A stretch of DNA of 55,051 nt, from positions 1-55,051 of the forward strand of contig CACODU010000002.1 in assembly GCA_902626045.1 (NCBI GenBank), written 5' to 3'. The DNA is from an uncultured Pelagibacteraceae bacterium. GTDB lineage: Bacteria; Pseudomonadota; Alphaproteobacteria; Pelagibacterales; Pelagibacteraceae. A program made the position numbers and the translations under genes. This document shows, piece by piece, positions 21,445-33,526 of the stretch. Each line of letters begins with the position of its first letter. Position 1 is the first letter of the stretch. The notes beneath the pieces are model-generated. The model was not told where the DNA came from. It worked only from the letters and a program-made list of their open reading frames with translations, and made no database searches.

Positions 21445-23363
21445 TGGGTAGACTTATTAAACAAATAAATTTTCCAGCCGATTTAAGAAAATTTAAAAAA
21501 AAAGATCTTAGACAAATTTCTGATGAACTAAGAGATGAACTGATAGATATTGTTTCTGAAACTGGCGGCCATCTGGGTGCAGGACTAGGAGTTATTGAGT
21601 TAACCATAGCCTTACATTATGTATTTAATACTCCTAAAGACAAATTAGTTTGGGATGTTAGTCATCAGTGTTATCCACATAAAATTATAACTGGTCGCAG
21701 AGATAGAATTAAAACGTTAAGACAGGGTGGTGGTTTATCCGGATTTACAAAAAGAACAGAGAGTGAATATGATCCCTTTGGAGCAGCACACAGTTCAACC
21801 TCTATTTCTTCAACACTGGGAATGGCAGTTGCAAAAAAATTATCAAACAACAATAACAATGTGATTGCAGTTATTGGCGATGGAGCGATGAGTGCTGGTA
21901 TGGCATATGAAGCTATGAATAATGCTGGTGCATTGAAATCAAAATTAATTGTTATTTTAAATGATAACGATATGTCTATTGCAAGACCCGTAGGTGCTAT
22001 GAGTAAATATTTAGCGAAACTTCTATCAGGTAAATTATATTTTAGTTTTAGAGAAACGATTAAAATGGTTATTTCTGCTTTTTCAAAAAGGTTTAGTCAA
22101 AAAGCAGGTAGAGCAGAGGATTTACTTAGAAATATTGTAACCGGTGGAACTCTATTTAGTGAGTTAGGTTTTTACTATGTAGGCCCAATCGATGGACATG
22201 ATGTTGAAAATTTAGTTCAGATTTTTGAAAATGTTAAAAATTCAAATCATCAAGGACCTGTATTAGTTCATGTAAGAACACAAAAAGGAAAAGGTTATAA
22301 ACCTGCCGAAGACTCAGGTGATAAATATCATGGAGTATCTAAATTTAATGTTTCAACAGGAGAACAAACAAAATTAAAATCTAATATCCCATCATATACA
22401 AAGGTTTTTGCCGAAACTTTAATAAAACATGCTGAACAAGACACAAAAATCATCGGCATTACAGGGGCAATGCCTTCAGGAACTGGACTAAATATTTTTG
22501 AAAAAAAATTTCCAGATAGGACTTTTGATGTAGGGATAGCGGAGCAACACGCAGTTACTTTTGCAGCTGGATTAGCTACTGAAGGGTATAAACCTTATGC
22601 AGCAATTTATTCTACTTTTCTTCAAAGAGCATATGATCAAGTAGTCCATGATGTAGCGCTACAATCACTACCAGTAAGATTTGCCATAGATCGAGCAGGA
22701 TTAGTTGGTGCAGATGGACCAACTCATGCCGGTTCCTTTGATATAACTTATTTGTCAACTTTACCTAACTTTGTTGTTATGGCTGCTAGTGATGAAGCTG
22801 AGCTTGTTAAGATGATTAACACCTCAGTAAATATTAATGATCGCCCCTCAGCTTTCAGATATCCTAGAGGAAACGGGATTGGAATTGAATTACCATCAAT
22901 TAATGAAACTTTAGAGATTGGAAAAGGAAGAGTAATTAAAGAAGGAAAAAAAGTAGCTATATTAAATTTTGGAAACCGGTTGGAAGAATGTAAAAAAGCT
23001 TCAGACAAACTTCATCAAAAAGGTATTGATTGCACTATTATTGATGCAAGATTTGCAAAACCTTTAGATGAAAAATTAATTATGGAAATTGCTTCAAATC
23101 ACGAAGTATTGTTAACTATCGAAGAAGGTTCTGTTGGTGGATTCGGTTCTCATGTTATGCAGCTTTTATCAGATAGAGGAGTGTTTGATAGAGGTTTAAA
23201 ATTTAGATCCATGATTTTACCAGATATTTTTATTGACCAAGATACGCCAAAGAAAATGTATGAAATTGCAGGTCTAGACAGTGTATCTATAGCCGATAAA
23301 GTTGAAGAGACGCTAAACTCTAATATAATTCTAGCAAAAAATAAAAATAAAATTTCTAATTAA
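21444..23363 (+). CDS. dxs: 1-deoxy-D-xylulose-5-phosphate synthase
   Basis: [44 protein letters not shown]; transketolase C-terminal domains. Confidence 0.97.
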   Translation: MGRLIKQINFPADLRKFKKKDLRQISDELRDELIDIVSETGGHLGAGLGVIELTIALHYVFNTPKDKLVWDVSHQCYPHKIITGRRDRIKTLRQGGGLSGFTKRTESEYDPFGAAHSSTSISSTLGMAVAKKLSNNNNNVIAVIGDGAMSAGMAYEAMNNAGALKSKLIVILNDNDMSIARPVGAMSKYLAKLLSGKLYFSFRETIKMVISAFSKRFSQKAGRAEDLLRNIVTGGTLFSELGFYYVGPIDGHDVENLVQIFENVKNSNHQGPVLVHVRTQKGKGYKPAEDSGDKYHGVSKFNVSTGEQTKLKSNIPSYTKVFAETLIKHAEQDTKIIGITGAMPSGTGLNIFEKKFPDRTFDVGIAEQHAVTFAAGLATEGYKPYAAIYSTFLQRAYDQVVHDVALQSLPVRFAIDRAGLVGADGPTHAGSFDITYLSTLPNFVVMAASDEAELVKMINTSVNINDRPSAFRYPRGNGIGIELPSINETLEIGKGRVIKEGKKVAILNFGNRLEECKKASDKLHQKGIDCTIIDARFAKPLDEKLIMEIASNHEVLLTIEEGSVGGFGSHVMQLLSDRGVFDRGLKFRSMILPDIFIDQDTPKKMYEIAGLDSVSIADKVEETLNSNIILAKNKNKISN

Positions 23364-24442
23364 CCACACTGTGCCCTATGCATTAATAAGTGGTCAAGCA
23401 AAACACAATTAATCATTGCTTCACCGATAGGTACTGCTCTAATTCCTACGCATGGATCATGACGTCCTTTAACAGAAATATTTGTATTCTTACCTTTTTT
23501 ATCGATAGTTTCCCTTCTCGTTAAAATAGATGAAGTTGGTTTCACCGCAAAGGATGCAACAATATCTTGACCCGATGAAATTCCTCCAAGAATTCCACCG
23601 GCATGATTAGTTTTAAATTTTATTTTTCCTGAACTTTTTCTAATTTCGTCAGAGTTTTCTTCACCGCTTAAAAATGCGGCGTTCATACCTGATCCTATAT
23701 TCACACCTTTTACTGCATTGATACTCATTAATGCTGCTGAAATATCAGTATCAAGTTTTGAATAGATAGGCGCTCCCAAACCAACTGGAATTCCAGTAGC
23801 TCTCAATTCAATTATTGCACCACAGGATGATCCTGATTTTCTTACGGCTAAAAGATATTTTTCCCATAACTTAACTGATTTTTTGTCGGGACAGAAAAAA
23901 GGATTCTTTCTTATCTCCGTATTATTCCAATTTGATCTATCACATGACATTAAACCTAATTGAGTCACAGCACCTATAACACTAAATTTTTTACCTAAAA
24001 TTTCTTTTAGCACAACACGAGCCACAGCACCTGCCGCAACTCTACTAGCGGTTTCTCTAGCAGATTGACGACCGCCCCCTCTAAAATCTCGAATACCGTA
24101 TTTTTTAAAATAAGTATAATCAGCATGTCCAGGTCTGAACTTATTTTTGATAGACTCGTAGTCTCTAGATTTCTTATCTTCATTATGAATAATAATTGAA
24201 ATAGGCGTACCTGTTGTTTTGCCTTGAAAGACACCTGACAAAATAATTGCTTTGTCTGGCTCTTTCCTTTGAGTAGTAAATTTAGACTGCCCAGGTCTTC
24301 TTCTATCCATATCAGCCTGAATATCTTTTTCAGTTAGCGGAATATTTGGGGGACAGCCATCAATCACACAGCCTATGGCCGGACCGTGAGACTCTCCCCA
24401 AGTTGTAAAACGGAATATTTTTCCAAAAGTATTAAAAGACAT
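23360..24442 (-). CDS. aroC: Chorismate synthase
   Basis: [50 protein letters not shown]. Confidence 0.97.
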   Translation of the reverse strand: MSFNTFGKIFRFTTWGESHGPAIGCVIDGCPPNIPLTEKDIQADMDRRRPGQSKFTTQRKEPDKAIILSGVFQGKTTGTPISIIIHNEDKKSRDYESIKNKFRPGHADYTYFKKYGIRDFRGGGRQSARETASRVAAGAVARVVLKEILGKKFSVIGAVTQLGLMSCDRSNWNNTEIRKNPFFCPDKKSVKLWEKYLLAVRKSGSSCGAIIELRATGIPVGLGAPIYSKLDTDISAALMSINAVKGVNIGSGMNAAFLSGEENSDEIRKSSGKIKFKTNHAGGILGGISSGQDIVASFAVKPTSSILTRRETIDKKGKNTNISVKGRHDPCVGIRAVPIGEAMINCVLLDHLLMHRAQCG

Positions 24443-24476
24443 AAGTAAATAATGTATAGTTTATTTTAATAAATAT

Positions 24477-25109
24477 ATGAATCAAAAAAATGGCAAAAAT
24501 TCTCTAGGTATAGACAGTTGTTTTGAAGATCTGGACAATCCAATAGAATTATTTAAAAAATGGTTTGCTAAGGCTGAGAAGACTGAAATTAACGATCCAA
24601 ATGCGGTAGCAGTTGCTACTTCTAATAAAGATAATCAGCCCAATGTTAGAATGGTCTTATTAAAAGGTTTGAGTAATAAAGGCTTTGTTTTTTATACTAA
24701 TTTTAATAGCAAAAAAGGAATTGAGTTAAAGGAAAATCTTAAGGCATCGATGTGTTTTCATTGGAAAAGTTTGAGACGTCAGGTCAGAGTAATTGGAAGC
24801 GTAGAGGAAGTTTCAAAAAAAGAAGCAGATGATTATTATAACTCCAGACCATATAAAAATCGAATAGGCGCTTGGGCATCTTCACAATCACAAACTTTAG
24901 AGAGAAGAAATACTTTTTTAGAAAAGATAAAAGAATTTGAAAAAAGATATCCTGATGAAAACAATGTGCCAAGACCACCGCATTGGTCCGGATGGAGAGT
25001 TCTGCCAGATGAGATTGAATTTTGGGTTGATGGAGAGGGAAGAATTCACGAGCGATTAAATTATAAAAATAAAAATGGGAAATGGGAAAAAGAACTTCTT
25101 TATCCTTAA
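24477..25109 (+). CDS. pdxH: Pyridoxamine 5'-phosphate oxidase
   Basis: NVRMVLLKG, FYTNFNSKKG, WSGWRVLPDEIEFW, RIHERLNY. Confidence 0.95.
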   Translation: MNQKNGKNSLGIDSCFEDLDNPIELFKKWFAKAEKTEINDPNAVAVATSNKDNQPNVRMVLLKGLSNKGFVFYTNFNSKKGIELKENLKASMCFHWKSLRRQVRVIGSVEEVSKKEADDYYNSRPYKNRIGAWASSQSQTLERRNTFLEKIKEFEKRYPDENNVPRPPHWSGWRVLPDEIEFWVDGEGRIHERLNYKNKNGKWEKELLYP

Positions 25110-26119
25110 AAAGATCTATTTAAACTAAAGCTAGTTAAACTTTGCAAGATCCTTTTATCTTCACTATCTGGAAATATTGCTAAAGCATCATAAGAAACAT
25201 TAACAAAATATTCTGCCTTTTTTAAACTTGCCTCAACCGCTTTATATTTAAAAATTAAAGCTAACGTTTCACTAAAATCTTCCTCAGTTCTTTTATCTTT
25301 TTTCATTATTTCCGTCAAAAATTCCTTTTCCTCCTCGTTACCTTTTTGAAATATTGTAATAAGAGGTAGAGTTACTTTACCCTCATAAAAATCTTTTCCA
25401 ATTTCTTTACCAAAAAATTTTTCTTTAGCGTAATAATCGAGGGCATCATCTGCTATCTGAAAAGCAAGACCTAAATTTCTTCCATATGACTCTAATGCCT
25501 TTTTTTCTTTTTCGTTGCTTCCAGAAATACAAGCACCTGTTTTTGTTGACGCAGCAAAAAGAGCTGCAGTTTTTAAACTAATGATATCTATATATGTTTC
25601 CTCTAAAAGATCTGCTTCACCTTTATGTTGCAGTTGTAGCACTTCTCCTTGGGCTATTTTTGCGGAGGTTGATGACAGAAGTTGTAGCACTTCAAGATCT
25701 CCATCTTGCACCATAATTTCAAAACATCTACTTAAAAGATAATCTCCAACTAAAATTGATGATTGATTACCCCATATAGAATTAGTTGTTTTAACTCCTC
25801 TTCTTAATGAACTTTCATCGATTACATCATCATGTAGTAATGTTGCTGAGTGAATTAATTCTACACATGCTGCAAGATTAATATCTCTGACTTCTTCTTT
25901 GTACCCACTTAATTTAGCAGATTGTAAAGTCAACAATGCCCTTAATCTTTTACCACCTGATTTCAAATGATGCTCACTCATCTTCTTAATTAAATCAACA
26001 TTACTTTTAAGTTTATGCTCTATTAAGTTTTCAACTTTTTGCAATTTTGCTCCAAGCATATTTTTAAGATCGAGATATGCTGAGTTAGCAGACTTTTTTA
26101 GTGGTATTACTGATCCCAT
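25106..26119 (-). CDS. ispB: Polyprenyl diphosphate synthase (octaprenyl/decaprenyl type)
   Basis: LLHDDVIDESSLRRG and DDALDYYA motifs. Confidence 0.88.
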   Translation of the reverse strand: MGSVIPLKKSANSAYLDLKNMLGAKLQKVENLIEHKLKSNVDLIKKMSEHHLKSGGKRLRALLTLQSAKLSGYKEEVRDINLAACVELIHSATLLHDDVIDESSLRRGVKTTNSIWGNQSSILVGDYLLSRCFEIMVQDGDLEVLQLLSSTSAKIAQGEVLQLQHKGEADLLEETYIDIISLKTAALFAASTKTGACISGSNEKEKKALESYGRNLGLAFQIADDALDYYAKEKFFGKEIGKDFYEGKVTLPLITIFQKGNEEEKEFLTEIMKKDKRTEEDFSETLALIFKYKAVEASLKKAEYFVNVSYDALAIFPDSEDKRILQSLTSFSLNRSF

Positions 26120-26264
26120 AGACTTTACTTACAATTGATTTTATTAATAATAAAATTTTAAATAGTAACGTGGTGACGCACCTATAATTCAACTATAAGT
26201 AGCGTAATTTAATATTAAAATTTAATTTATTGCTGTTATAAGAATAATAACAATCATCTAAATT

Positions 26265-27077
26265 ATGTTTTCAATATTTAAAAAGAAAAAAATTGTTCCA
26301 CACGTAAGGCTTACCGGGGTTATCGGTTCAGCCGGAAGATTCAACAAAGGGATAGATCTAGCTGGTCAAAGAGAAATACTTAAAAAAGCATTCTCAATAA
26401 AAAAGATTACTCATGTTGCTATATCGATTAATTCTCCTGGAGGATCCCCAGTGCAATCGCATTTAATTTATAGCTACATCAGACAGTTAGCAGAAAAAAA
26501 CAAAGTCAAAGTGATTATATTTGCAGAAGATGTTGCTGCATCAGGTGGTTATTTAATTTCTTGTGCTGGTGACGAAATTTATGCAAATTCAAGTTCGATT
26601 ATTGGATCAATCGGGGTTATTTCTGCATCATTTGGATTTAAAGATTTGATAAAAAAAATTGGAGTTGAGAGAAGAGTTTATACTGCTGGAAAAAATAAAA
26701 GCACTCTAGACCCATTTGTAGATGAGAAAGAGGAAGATGTTAAAAGACTTAAGAATATTCAATTAGAATTGCATGCTGATTTCATAAAAGTTGTTGAAAC
26801 AAGCAGAGGCTCTAAACTTAAAGATCCTGAAAAAAATAATATTTTTACAGGAGAATTTTGGACGGGTAAAACTTCATTAAATCTCGGATTAATTGATGGA
26901 ATTGGAAACGCTGATCAAATTTTAAAAGAAAAATTCGGTGACAAAGTAATTATTAAAAACTTTGAAAAACCAAAAGGATTTATCGCAAGAAAACTATCTT
27001 CCTCAATGCAAGATCCCGTTGATAGACTAGCTAGTATTATTGAGGAAAAATCGATGTGGCAAAAATTTGGTTTGTAA
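26265..27077 (+). CDS. S49 family serine peptidase (SppA/SohB-like)
   Basis: SINSPGGSPVQSHLIYSYI, DVAASGGYLISCAGDEIYAN, SIIGSIGVI. Confidence 0.9.
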   Translation: MFSIFKKKKIVPHVRLTGVIGSAGRFNKGIDLAGQREILKKAFSIKKITHVAISINSPGGSPVQSHLIYSYIRQLAEKNKVKVIIFAEDVAASGGYLISCAGDEIYANSSSIIGSIGVISASFGFKDLIKKIGVERRVYTAGKNKSTLDPFVDEKEEDVKRLKNIQLELHADFIKVVETSRGSKLKDPEKNNIFTGEFWTGKTSLNLGLIDGIGNADQILKEKFGDKVIIKNFEKPKGFIARKLSSSMQDPVDRLASIIEEKSMWQKFGL

Positions 27078-27974
27078 ATGCCAGTTAAAAAAAAAGTGGA
27101 AAAAAAAATATCTAAAAAATTAAATTTTTTGTCTTTTCAAGATATAATCATGAATCTACAAAAATTCTGGGGTAAAAATGGATGTGTAATTTTACAACCT
27201 TATGATATGGAAGTTGGAGCTGGGACTTTTCATCCAGCAACTACTTTAAGATCTCTTGGACCAAAGCCCTGGAAGGCCGCTTATGTTCAACCATCAAGAA
27301 GACCAACAGATGGAAGATATGGTGAAAATCCAAATCGGTTACAGCACTATTATCAATATCAAGTAATTATAAAACCATCTCCTAAAAATATTAAACATCT
27401 TTATCTTAAAAGCTTAGCTACTATTGGTATTGATGTGAAAAATCATGATATTCGTTTTGTTGAAGATGATTGGGAAAGTCCAACCTTAGGAGCAGCAGGT
27501 TTAGGTTGGGAGGTTTGGTGTGATGGAATGGAAATAACTCAATTTACATACTTTCAACAAATGACAGGCATTGAATGTAAACCCGTTCCTGTAGAAATTA
27601 CATATGGTCTTGAAAGGTTATGTATGTTTGTTCAAGGAAAAAATAATGTTTTTGATCTTGATTGGAATAATGAAGGTGTAAAATATAAAGAAGTTTTCTA
27701 TCAAGCCGAAAAAGAATTTTCTGCTTATAACTTTGAGTTAGCAAATACTGACACTCTACTTAAAAATTTTGAGAACACTGAAAATGAGTGTAAATCTTTA
27801 CTTGAAAAAAAACTCTCATTACCAGCTTACGATCAATGTCTAAAAGCAAGTCATATTTTTAACTTGTTAGATGCCCGAGGAATTATAGGTGTTGCAGAAA
27901 GGACAGGTTATATAACTAGAATTAGAGAACTTGCAAAAGGATGTGGTGCATTGTGGTTAAGCTCACAAACTTAA
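27078..27974 (+). CDS. glyQ: Glycyl-tRNA synthetase alpha subunit
   Basis: [57 protein letters not shown]. Confidence 0.98.
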   Translation: MPVKKKVEKKISKKLNFLSFQDIIMNLQKFWGKNGCVILQPYDMEVGAGTFHPATTLRSLGPKPWKAAYVQPSRRPTDGRYGENPNRLQHYYQYQVIIKPSPKNIKHLYLKSLATIGIDVKNHDIRFVEDDWESPTLGAAGLGWEVWCDGMEITQFTYFQQMTGIECKPVPVEITYGLERLCMFVQGKNNVFDLDWNNEGVKYKEVFYQAEKEFSAYNFELANTDTLLKNFENTENECKSLLEKKLSLPAYDQCLKASHIFNLLDARGIIGVAERTGYITRIRELAKGCGALWLSSQT

Positions 27975-27977
27975 ATT

Positions 27978-30032
27978 ATGGCAGAACTTTTATTGGAATT
28001 ATACAGTGAGGAAGTCCCACCACAATTACAAATAGCAGCTAGATCTCAAATAAAACAATTTATTGAAAACACTTTTGAAGAAAAAAATGTAAAATATAAA
28101 GAATTGAAGGTTTTTTCTTCTCCAACCAGATTAACGCTATTTATAAAAGACCTTGCTGAAAAAATTAAAATAGAAGTTAAAGAAATTAAAGGACCTAAGG
28201 TGGGGTCCCCTCATCAAGTTATCCAAGGTTTTTTACAAGCCAAAAAAGTTTCTAGGAAAGACCTTATTGAAAAAGAAACTGATAAAGGAAAATTTTATTT
28301 TATTAAAACACAATCTCAATCAATATTGTTAGAAGACTTATTAATCAAAATTATTCCGAAGGCAATTAGATCAATCACTTGGAAAAAATCAATGAAATGG
28401 TCAGATCATAATTTGATGTGGGGAAGGCCCCTAAGGTCAATTTTTGTAAGATATAATAATAAAAAATTAGAATTTAATTATGAGCATCTTGATACAACAG
28501 ATGAAGTGATTGTAGAAAAAGATTTAGTTATCAAAACTAAAAAGATAAAAGATTTTAAAGATTATCTTAATTTTTTAAAAAGTAATAGAATAATAGTTGA
28601 TCATAAGGAAAGGGAACAGATCATTCTTAAAAAGATCAGCTCATTTTCTCAATCTAAACAATACAAAGAGAAATTAAATACAAAGCTTTTAGAGGAGGTC
28701 GTGAATATTGTAGAGGATCCAAATTTACTTCATGTTAATTTTAATAAAAACTATTTAGAAATACCTAAAGAAATTATAATATCTACTTTAGAGAAACATC
28801 AAAGATATTTTCCAATTTTTGATAGCAGAGATAGATTAACAAATTATTTTTTTGTTGTAGCAAATAAAAAAGATGAAAAAAAATTAATTAGTCAAGGCAA
28901 TAAAAGGGTTGTTGAAGCAAGACTAGCAGATGCCAAATTTTTCTGGGATAAAGATCGATCTAAAAATTTGATTAAACAAATAGCCAACCTTAAGTCAGTA
29001 ACTTTCTATGAAAAGCTAGGAACTATTTATGATAAAACACAGAGGTTAAGACAATTGGCCGGTTTACTATCAGATGATTTAAATATTAATAAAGAAAAAG
29101 TCCAAGTTGCTGCATCAATTTCTAAATCTGATTTGTGTTCAGAGCTAGTTGGAGAATATCCAGAGCTTCAGGGCGTTATGGGAAAATATTTTGCGTTAGC
29201 ACAAGGTTTTGAGGAAGATGTAGCAAATTCAGTAAGTGATCATTATTTACCAATAGGTCTAACATCAGTATTACCTAAAAAACCTTTTAGCTACTCCATT
29301 TCAATTGTAGACAAGATAGATACCTTAGTTGGTTTTTTTATAATTGATGAAAAACCTACAAGTTCGAAAGATCCTTTTGCTTTAAGACGAGCTGCGATTG
29401 GATTACTAAGAATAATAATTGAAAATAAACTATCATTTAAACTCAGAGATTTAATTAGTTACGCTATAAGACTTTATCAAGAACAAGGCGTTGAAATTAA
29501 AAATGAAAAAACTGAGCAACAAGTTCTAGAATTTATTAAGGAAAGAATGCGAAACGTATTAAAATTAAAAAATATTAAAACTGATGTTATTGAAGCATCA
29601 ATCAGTTCTCATGCTGGAGATAATTTCCTGGCACTTTATGCAAAAACGCTTTTAATGAATAAATACAAAAATAAAGGTATAGGACTTAATGCAATCAACT
29701 CGTATAAAAGAGCTTCAAATATTTTAGATAAAGTTGGAAAAAGAATCACTGGTAGACCCGATGCCGTATTATTTAGAAAAGATGAAGAAAAAATACTTCA
29801 TGAAAAAATAAATGAAATTCGTAAAGCTTTTACGGTTAAAGATGATAATAAGGACTACGAAAGCTTGTTGATAAAGCTTTCTGATACGAAAGAATCTACC
29901 GATAATTTTTTTGACAATGTCGTAGTAAATGATGAAAATCAGGATATTAAAAACAATAGATTAGAGTTATTAAAAATGTTTTGTAATACTTTTGATAACT
30001 TTATTGATTTTTCAAAATTAGAAGGTATGTAA
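27978..30032 (+). CDS. glyS: Glycyl-tRNA synthetase beta subunit
   Basis: MAELLLELYSEEVPP N-terminus; KDPFALRRAAIGLLRI; follows glyQ. Confidence 0.97.
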   Translation: MAELLLELYSEEVPPQLQIAARSQIKQFIENTFEEKNVKYKELKVFSSPTRLTLFIKDLAEKIKIEVKEIKGPKVGSPHQVIQGFLQAKKVSRKDLIEKETDKGKFYFIKTQSQSILLEDLLIKIIPKAIRSITWKKSMKWSDHNLMWGRPLRSIFVRYNNKKLEFNYEHLDTTDEVIVEKDLVIKTKKIKDFKDYLNFLKSNRIIVDHKEREQIILKKISSFSQSKQYKEKLNTKLLEEVVNIVEDPNLLHVNFNKNYLEIPKEIIISTLEKHQRYFPIFDSRDRLTNYFFVVANKKDEKKLISQGNKRVVEARLADAKFFWDKDRSKNLIKQIANLKSVTFYEKLGTIYDKTQRLRQLAGLLSDDLNINKEKVQVAASISKSDLCSELVGEYPELQGVMGKYFALAQGFEEDVANSVSDHYLPIGLTSVLPKKPFSYSISIVDKIDTLVGFFIIDEKPTSSKDPFALRRAAIGLLRIIIENKLSFKLRDLISYAIRLYQEQGVEIKNEKTEQQVLEFIKERMRNVLKLKNIKTDVIEASISSHAGDNFLALYAKTLLMNKYKNKGIGLNAINSYKRASNILDKVGKRITGRPDAVLFRKDEEKILHEKINEIRKAFTVKDDNKDYESLLIKLSDTKESTDNFFDNVVVNDENQDIKNNRLELLKMFCNTFDNFIDFSKLEGM

Positions 30033-32692
30033 TGACAAAAGTAATATTTAGCTTTGATGACAAATCTGCCAAAAAGCTAAAGAATAAAAAAAATATTTTG
30101 GGCGGAAAAGGAGCTAACCTTGGTGAGATGGGTAGATTAGGTTTACCTGTTCCTCCTGGATTTACTATTACTACAGATGTTTGTGATCTATTTTACAAAA
30201 ATAAAAAAAAATTACCAAAAAAAATAATACAAAATATTGAGTCAGAGCTGAAAAATATAGAAAAGAAAACTAAAAAGAAATTTGGTGATCTTAAAAATCC
30301 ATTACTGGTATCAGTTAGATCTGGGGCAAGAATTTCAATGCCTGGCATGATGGATACAATTTTAAATCTTGGTCTAAATGATAAAACAGTTGAGTCATTA
30401 AAAAAGAAAACATCTAACGGAAGATTTGCAAAAGATAGCTATAGAAGATTTATCCAAATGTATAGCAATGTAGTTTTAGGTGTAGAAGGACATTTGTTTG
30501 AGGAGCTAATTGATAATTACAAGTTAACCAAAGGAGTTTTACTAGATACAGATCTAGACGAGAGCGACTGGGATGGTTTAATCGTTAATTTTAAAGAATT
30601 AGTTAAAAAAGAAAAAAAAATTAATTTTCCTCAAAATGTCAAAGAGCAATTGTTAGGAGCAATCAACGCTGTATTTTTATCTTGGGATAGTCAAAGAGCA
30701 AAAACTTATAGAAAGTTAAATCAAATTCCAGACCATTGGGGAACAGCTGTAAATGTTCAAGCTATGGTTTTTGGAAATATGGGGGATGGTTGCTCAACAG
30801 GTGTTGCCTTTACTAGAAATCCTTCAACAGGAGAGAATTCTTTTTTTGGAGAATTTTTAATAAACGCGCAGGGCGAAGATGTTGTAGCGGGTACGAGAAC
30901 TCCTCAATACATTACAAAAAAAGCAAAACAAGATTCGGGTTCTAAAGATCCTTCAATGGAAGAGGCAATGCCTAAAGTTTATAAAGAACTTGCAAAAGTA
31001 TTTCTAAAATTAGAGAAGCATTATAAAGATATGCAAGACATCGAGTTTACAGTTGAAAATAATAAACTTTGGATGCTTCAAACAAGATCTGGAAAAAGAA
31101 CTGCTAAAGCTGCAATCAAAATTGCAGTAGATATGGTTAAAGAAAAATTAATTTCAAAAAAAGAAGCAATTAAAAGAATAGATCCAAATACCTTAGACAC
31201 TTTATTACATCCCACTTTAGACGATAAAGTTGAGAAAGAAGTAATTGCTTCGGGATTACCTGCATCACCAGGTGCTGCAAGTGGTAAAGTTGTTTTTACT
31301 GCCGATGAAGCAGAGAAATTAAATGGGATGATGCAAGATACGATATTGGTGAGGTTAGAAACTTCACCAGAAGATATACATGGAATGCATGCAGCTAAAG
31401 GAATTCTTACTGCAAGGGGGGGGATGACCAGTCATGCCGCAGTAGTAGCAAGAGGAATGGGAAGACCATGTGTTTCAGGTTCAAGTGAAATAACAATCGA
31501 TTATGAGTTAAAACAATTCAAAGCTGGGGACATAATTATTAAAGAGGGAGATATTATTACTATAGATGGTGGAAGTGGAAAAGTAATGAAAGGCTTAGTT
31601 CCTACTGTTCAACCGGAAATTTCCGGATACTTCTCTACAATAATGAAATGGGCTGATGAATTTAGAAAATTAAAAGTAAGAACAAACGCCGAAACAGAAG
31701 TAGATAGTAAAACTGCTAGAGAATTTGGTGCAGAGGGAATCGGTTTATGTAGAACTGAGCACATGTTCTTTGATGAAGAGAGAATTCTATCTGTTAGACA
31801 AATGATTTTGTCTAAATCAAAAGAAGACAGAAATAGTGCTCTAGATAAACTTCTACCTCATCAAAAAGAGGACTTTAAAAAAATATTTAAAGTTATGTCA
31901 GGGTTACCAGTTACAGTAAGATTATTAGATCCACCACTTCATGAGTTTTTACCAAAAGCTGACAAAGACATAGAGGAAGTAGCAAGATCTTTAAATTTAT
32001 CTGCAAAAGAAGTTAAAGACAGAATTGCAGAGCTACATGAGGAAAATCCTATGCTTGGACATAGAGGGTGCAGATTAGGCATCTCTTTCCCGGAGATTTA
32101 CGAGATGCAGTGTAGAGCAATATTTGAAGCTATAGTCGAACTAAAAAAACAGAAAGTAAAATCAGCTTTTGTAGAAATAATGATACCGTTGGTTTCAACT
32201 GAGTCTGAATTAAAAATTTTAAGAGCTTTAGTTAATAAAATTGCTAAAGAAATAGAAAAAGAAAATAAAATAAAACTTGAGTATATGGTTGGCACCATGA
32301 TTGAATTACCGCGTGCAGCTTTACAAGCTAAATCTATTTCAAAACATGCTGATTTTTTTAGCTTTGGAACTAATGATTTAACTCAAACAACATTTGGAAT
32401 AAGCAGAGATGACTCAGGTAAATTCTTAAATGATTATATTGATAATAAAATTTTTGATGTAGATCCATTTGTAAGTATTGATCAAAATGGAGTAGGTGAA
32501 CTTGTAGAAATAGCATCTTCAAGAGGCAGGAGAACAAATAAGAATATTAAGCTAGGTATTTGTGGCGAGCATGGTGGTGATCCAAAGAGTATTGAATTTT
32601 GCTCTAGAACAGGACTAAACTATGTTTCTTGCTCTCCATTCAGAGTGCCTGTGGCTAGATTAGCTGCTGCTCAAGCAGAATTATCTAAATAA
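30032..32692 (+). CDS. ppdK: Pyruvate, phosphate dikinase
   Basis: GGKGANLGEMGRLGLPVPPGFTITT; GGMTSHAAVVARGMGRPCV; TxFGISRDD. Confidence 0.97.
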   Translation: MTKVIFSFDDKSAKKLKNKKNILGGKGANLGEMGRLGLPVPPGFTITTDVCDLFYKNKKKLPKKIIQNIESELKNIEKKTKKKFGDLKNPLLVSVRSGARISMPGMMDTILNLGLNDKTVESLKKKTSNGRFAKDSYRRFIQMYSNVVLGVEGHLFEELIDNYKLTKGVLLDTDLDESDWDGLIVNFKELVKKEKKINFPQNVKEQLLGAINAVFLSWDSQRAKTYRKLNQIPDHWGTAVNVQAMVFGNMGDGCSTGVAFTRNPSTGENSFFGEFLINAQGEDVVAGTRTPQYITKKAKQDSGSKDPSMEEAMPKVYKELAKVFLKLEKHYKDMQDIEFTVENNKLWMLQTRSGKRTAKAAIKIAVDMVKEKLISKKEAIKRIDPNTLDTLLHPTLDDKVEKEVIASGLPASPGAASGKVVFTADEAEKLNGMMQDTILVRLETSPEDIHGMHAAKGILTARGGMTSHAAVVARGMGRPCVSGSSEITIDYELKQFKAGDIIIKEGDIITIDGGSGKVMKGLVPTVQPEISGYFSTIMKWADEFRKLKVRTNAETEVDSKTAREFGAEGIGLCRTEHMFFDEERILSVRQMILSKSKEDRNSALDKLLPHQKEDFKKIFKVMSGLPVTVRLLDPPLHEFLPKADKDIEEVARSLNLSAKEVKDRIAELHEENPMLGHRGCRLGISFPEIYEMQCRAIFEAIVELKKQKVKSAFVEIMIPLVSTESELKILRALVNKIAKEIEKENKIKLEYMVGTMIELPRAALQAKSISKHADFFSFGTNDLTQTTFGISRDDSGKFLNDYIDNKIFDVDPFVSIDQNGVGELVEIASSRGRRTNKNIKLGICGEHGGDPKSIEFCSRTGLNYVSCSPFRVPVARLAAAQAELSK

Positions 32693-33526
32693 GAGAGTTG
32701 TATCAAACGATTGCGCACTGTGTGTGATAGCTCCAACAGAAATTCTATTAACACCTGTTTTAGATATTTGTTTGATATTTTTTAAAGTAGCATTTCCTGA
32801 AAACTCTGTTTGATATTTATTTTTACAAAGTTTTAAACATCTTTTTAATTGAGAAGAGCTCATATTATCAAAAAGTATTCTTTTAAATTTTAAACCCATA
32901 ACCTGCTTTAGTTGATTGATGTTTTCTATTTCGACAGTAATAATTTTTTTTGTTTTTATCGCTTTTTTAACTAAGTCTCTTAGATTATTAGATGCTCTAA
33001 TATGATTTTCCTTAATAAGAATTTCATCACTTAAATTGTATCTATGATTATGTCCACCGCCTTTTTTGACAGCATATTTTTCAAGTGCTCTCAAATTAGG
33101 TGTAGTTTTTCTTGTGCAACAAATCTTAGTTTTTTTACTAATTTTTTTTACAAATTGATTAGTAATTGTTGCGATACCTGAGGCATGATTTAAAAAATTT
33201 AAAGCAGTTCTTTCAGCTGTTAAGATTGTTTTTGCCTTAGCTTTTATTTCAGCAATCAACTTATTCTTTTTAATTTCTTTTCCATCTAAAACTTTCTTTG
33301 AAAAAATAGCTTCTCTACCAACAGACTTAAAAGCTGTTTTACAAAAATCTAACCCCGCGATTATTCCATCCTGTTTAGCTATTATTTTAGCTTTAATAAT
33401 TTTATTTTTTGAATTAATCAGGCTAGTGGTAACATCGCCTCGAGGTCTTAAGTCTTCCTCTAAGGCCTTTTTCACTACTGATTTAATATAAACTTGGTTT
33501 AATTTTTGCACTGATCTAACGACCAA
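32681..33526 (-). CDS. nadC: Nicotinate-nucleotide pyrophosphorylase (carboxylating)
   Basis: RTALNFLNHASGIAT, CTRKTTPNLRALEKYAVKKGGGHNHRYNLSD. Confidence 0.94.
   Translation of the reverse strand: MVVRSVQKLNQVYIKSVVKKALEEDLRPRGDVTTSLINSKNKIIKAKIIAKQDGIIAGLDFCKTAFKSVGREAIFSKKVLDGKEIKKNKLIAEIKAKAKTILTAERTALNFLNHASGIATITNQFVKKISKKTKICCTRKTTPNLRALEKYAVKKGGGHNHRYNLSDEILIKENHIRASNNLRDLVKKAIKTKKIITVEIENINQLKQVMGLKFKRILFDNMSSSQLKRCLKLCKNKYQTEFSGNATLKNIKQISKTGVNRISVGAITHSAQSFDTTLLFR

Noticed and set aside
26120-26264. 145-bp intergenic region between ispB-like and S49 peptidase genes, considered as ncRNA/riboswitch
   Set aside because: Only short AT palindromes; no convincing stem set. Likely just divergent promoters.
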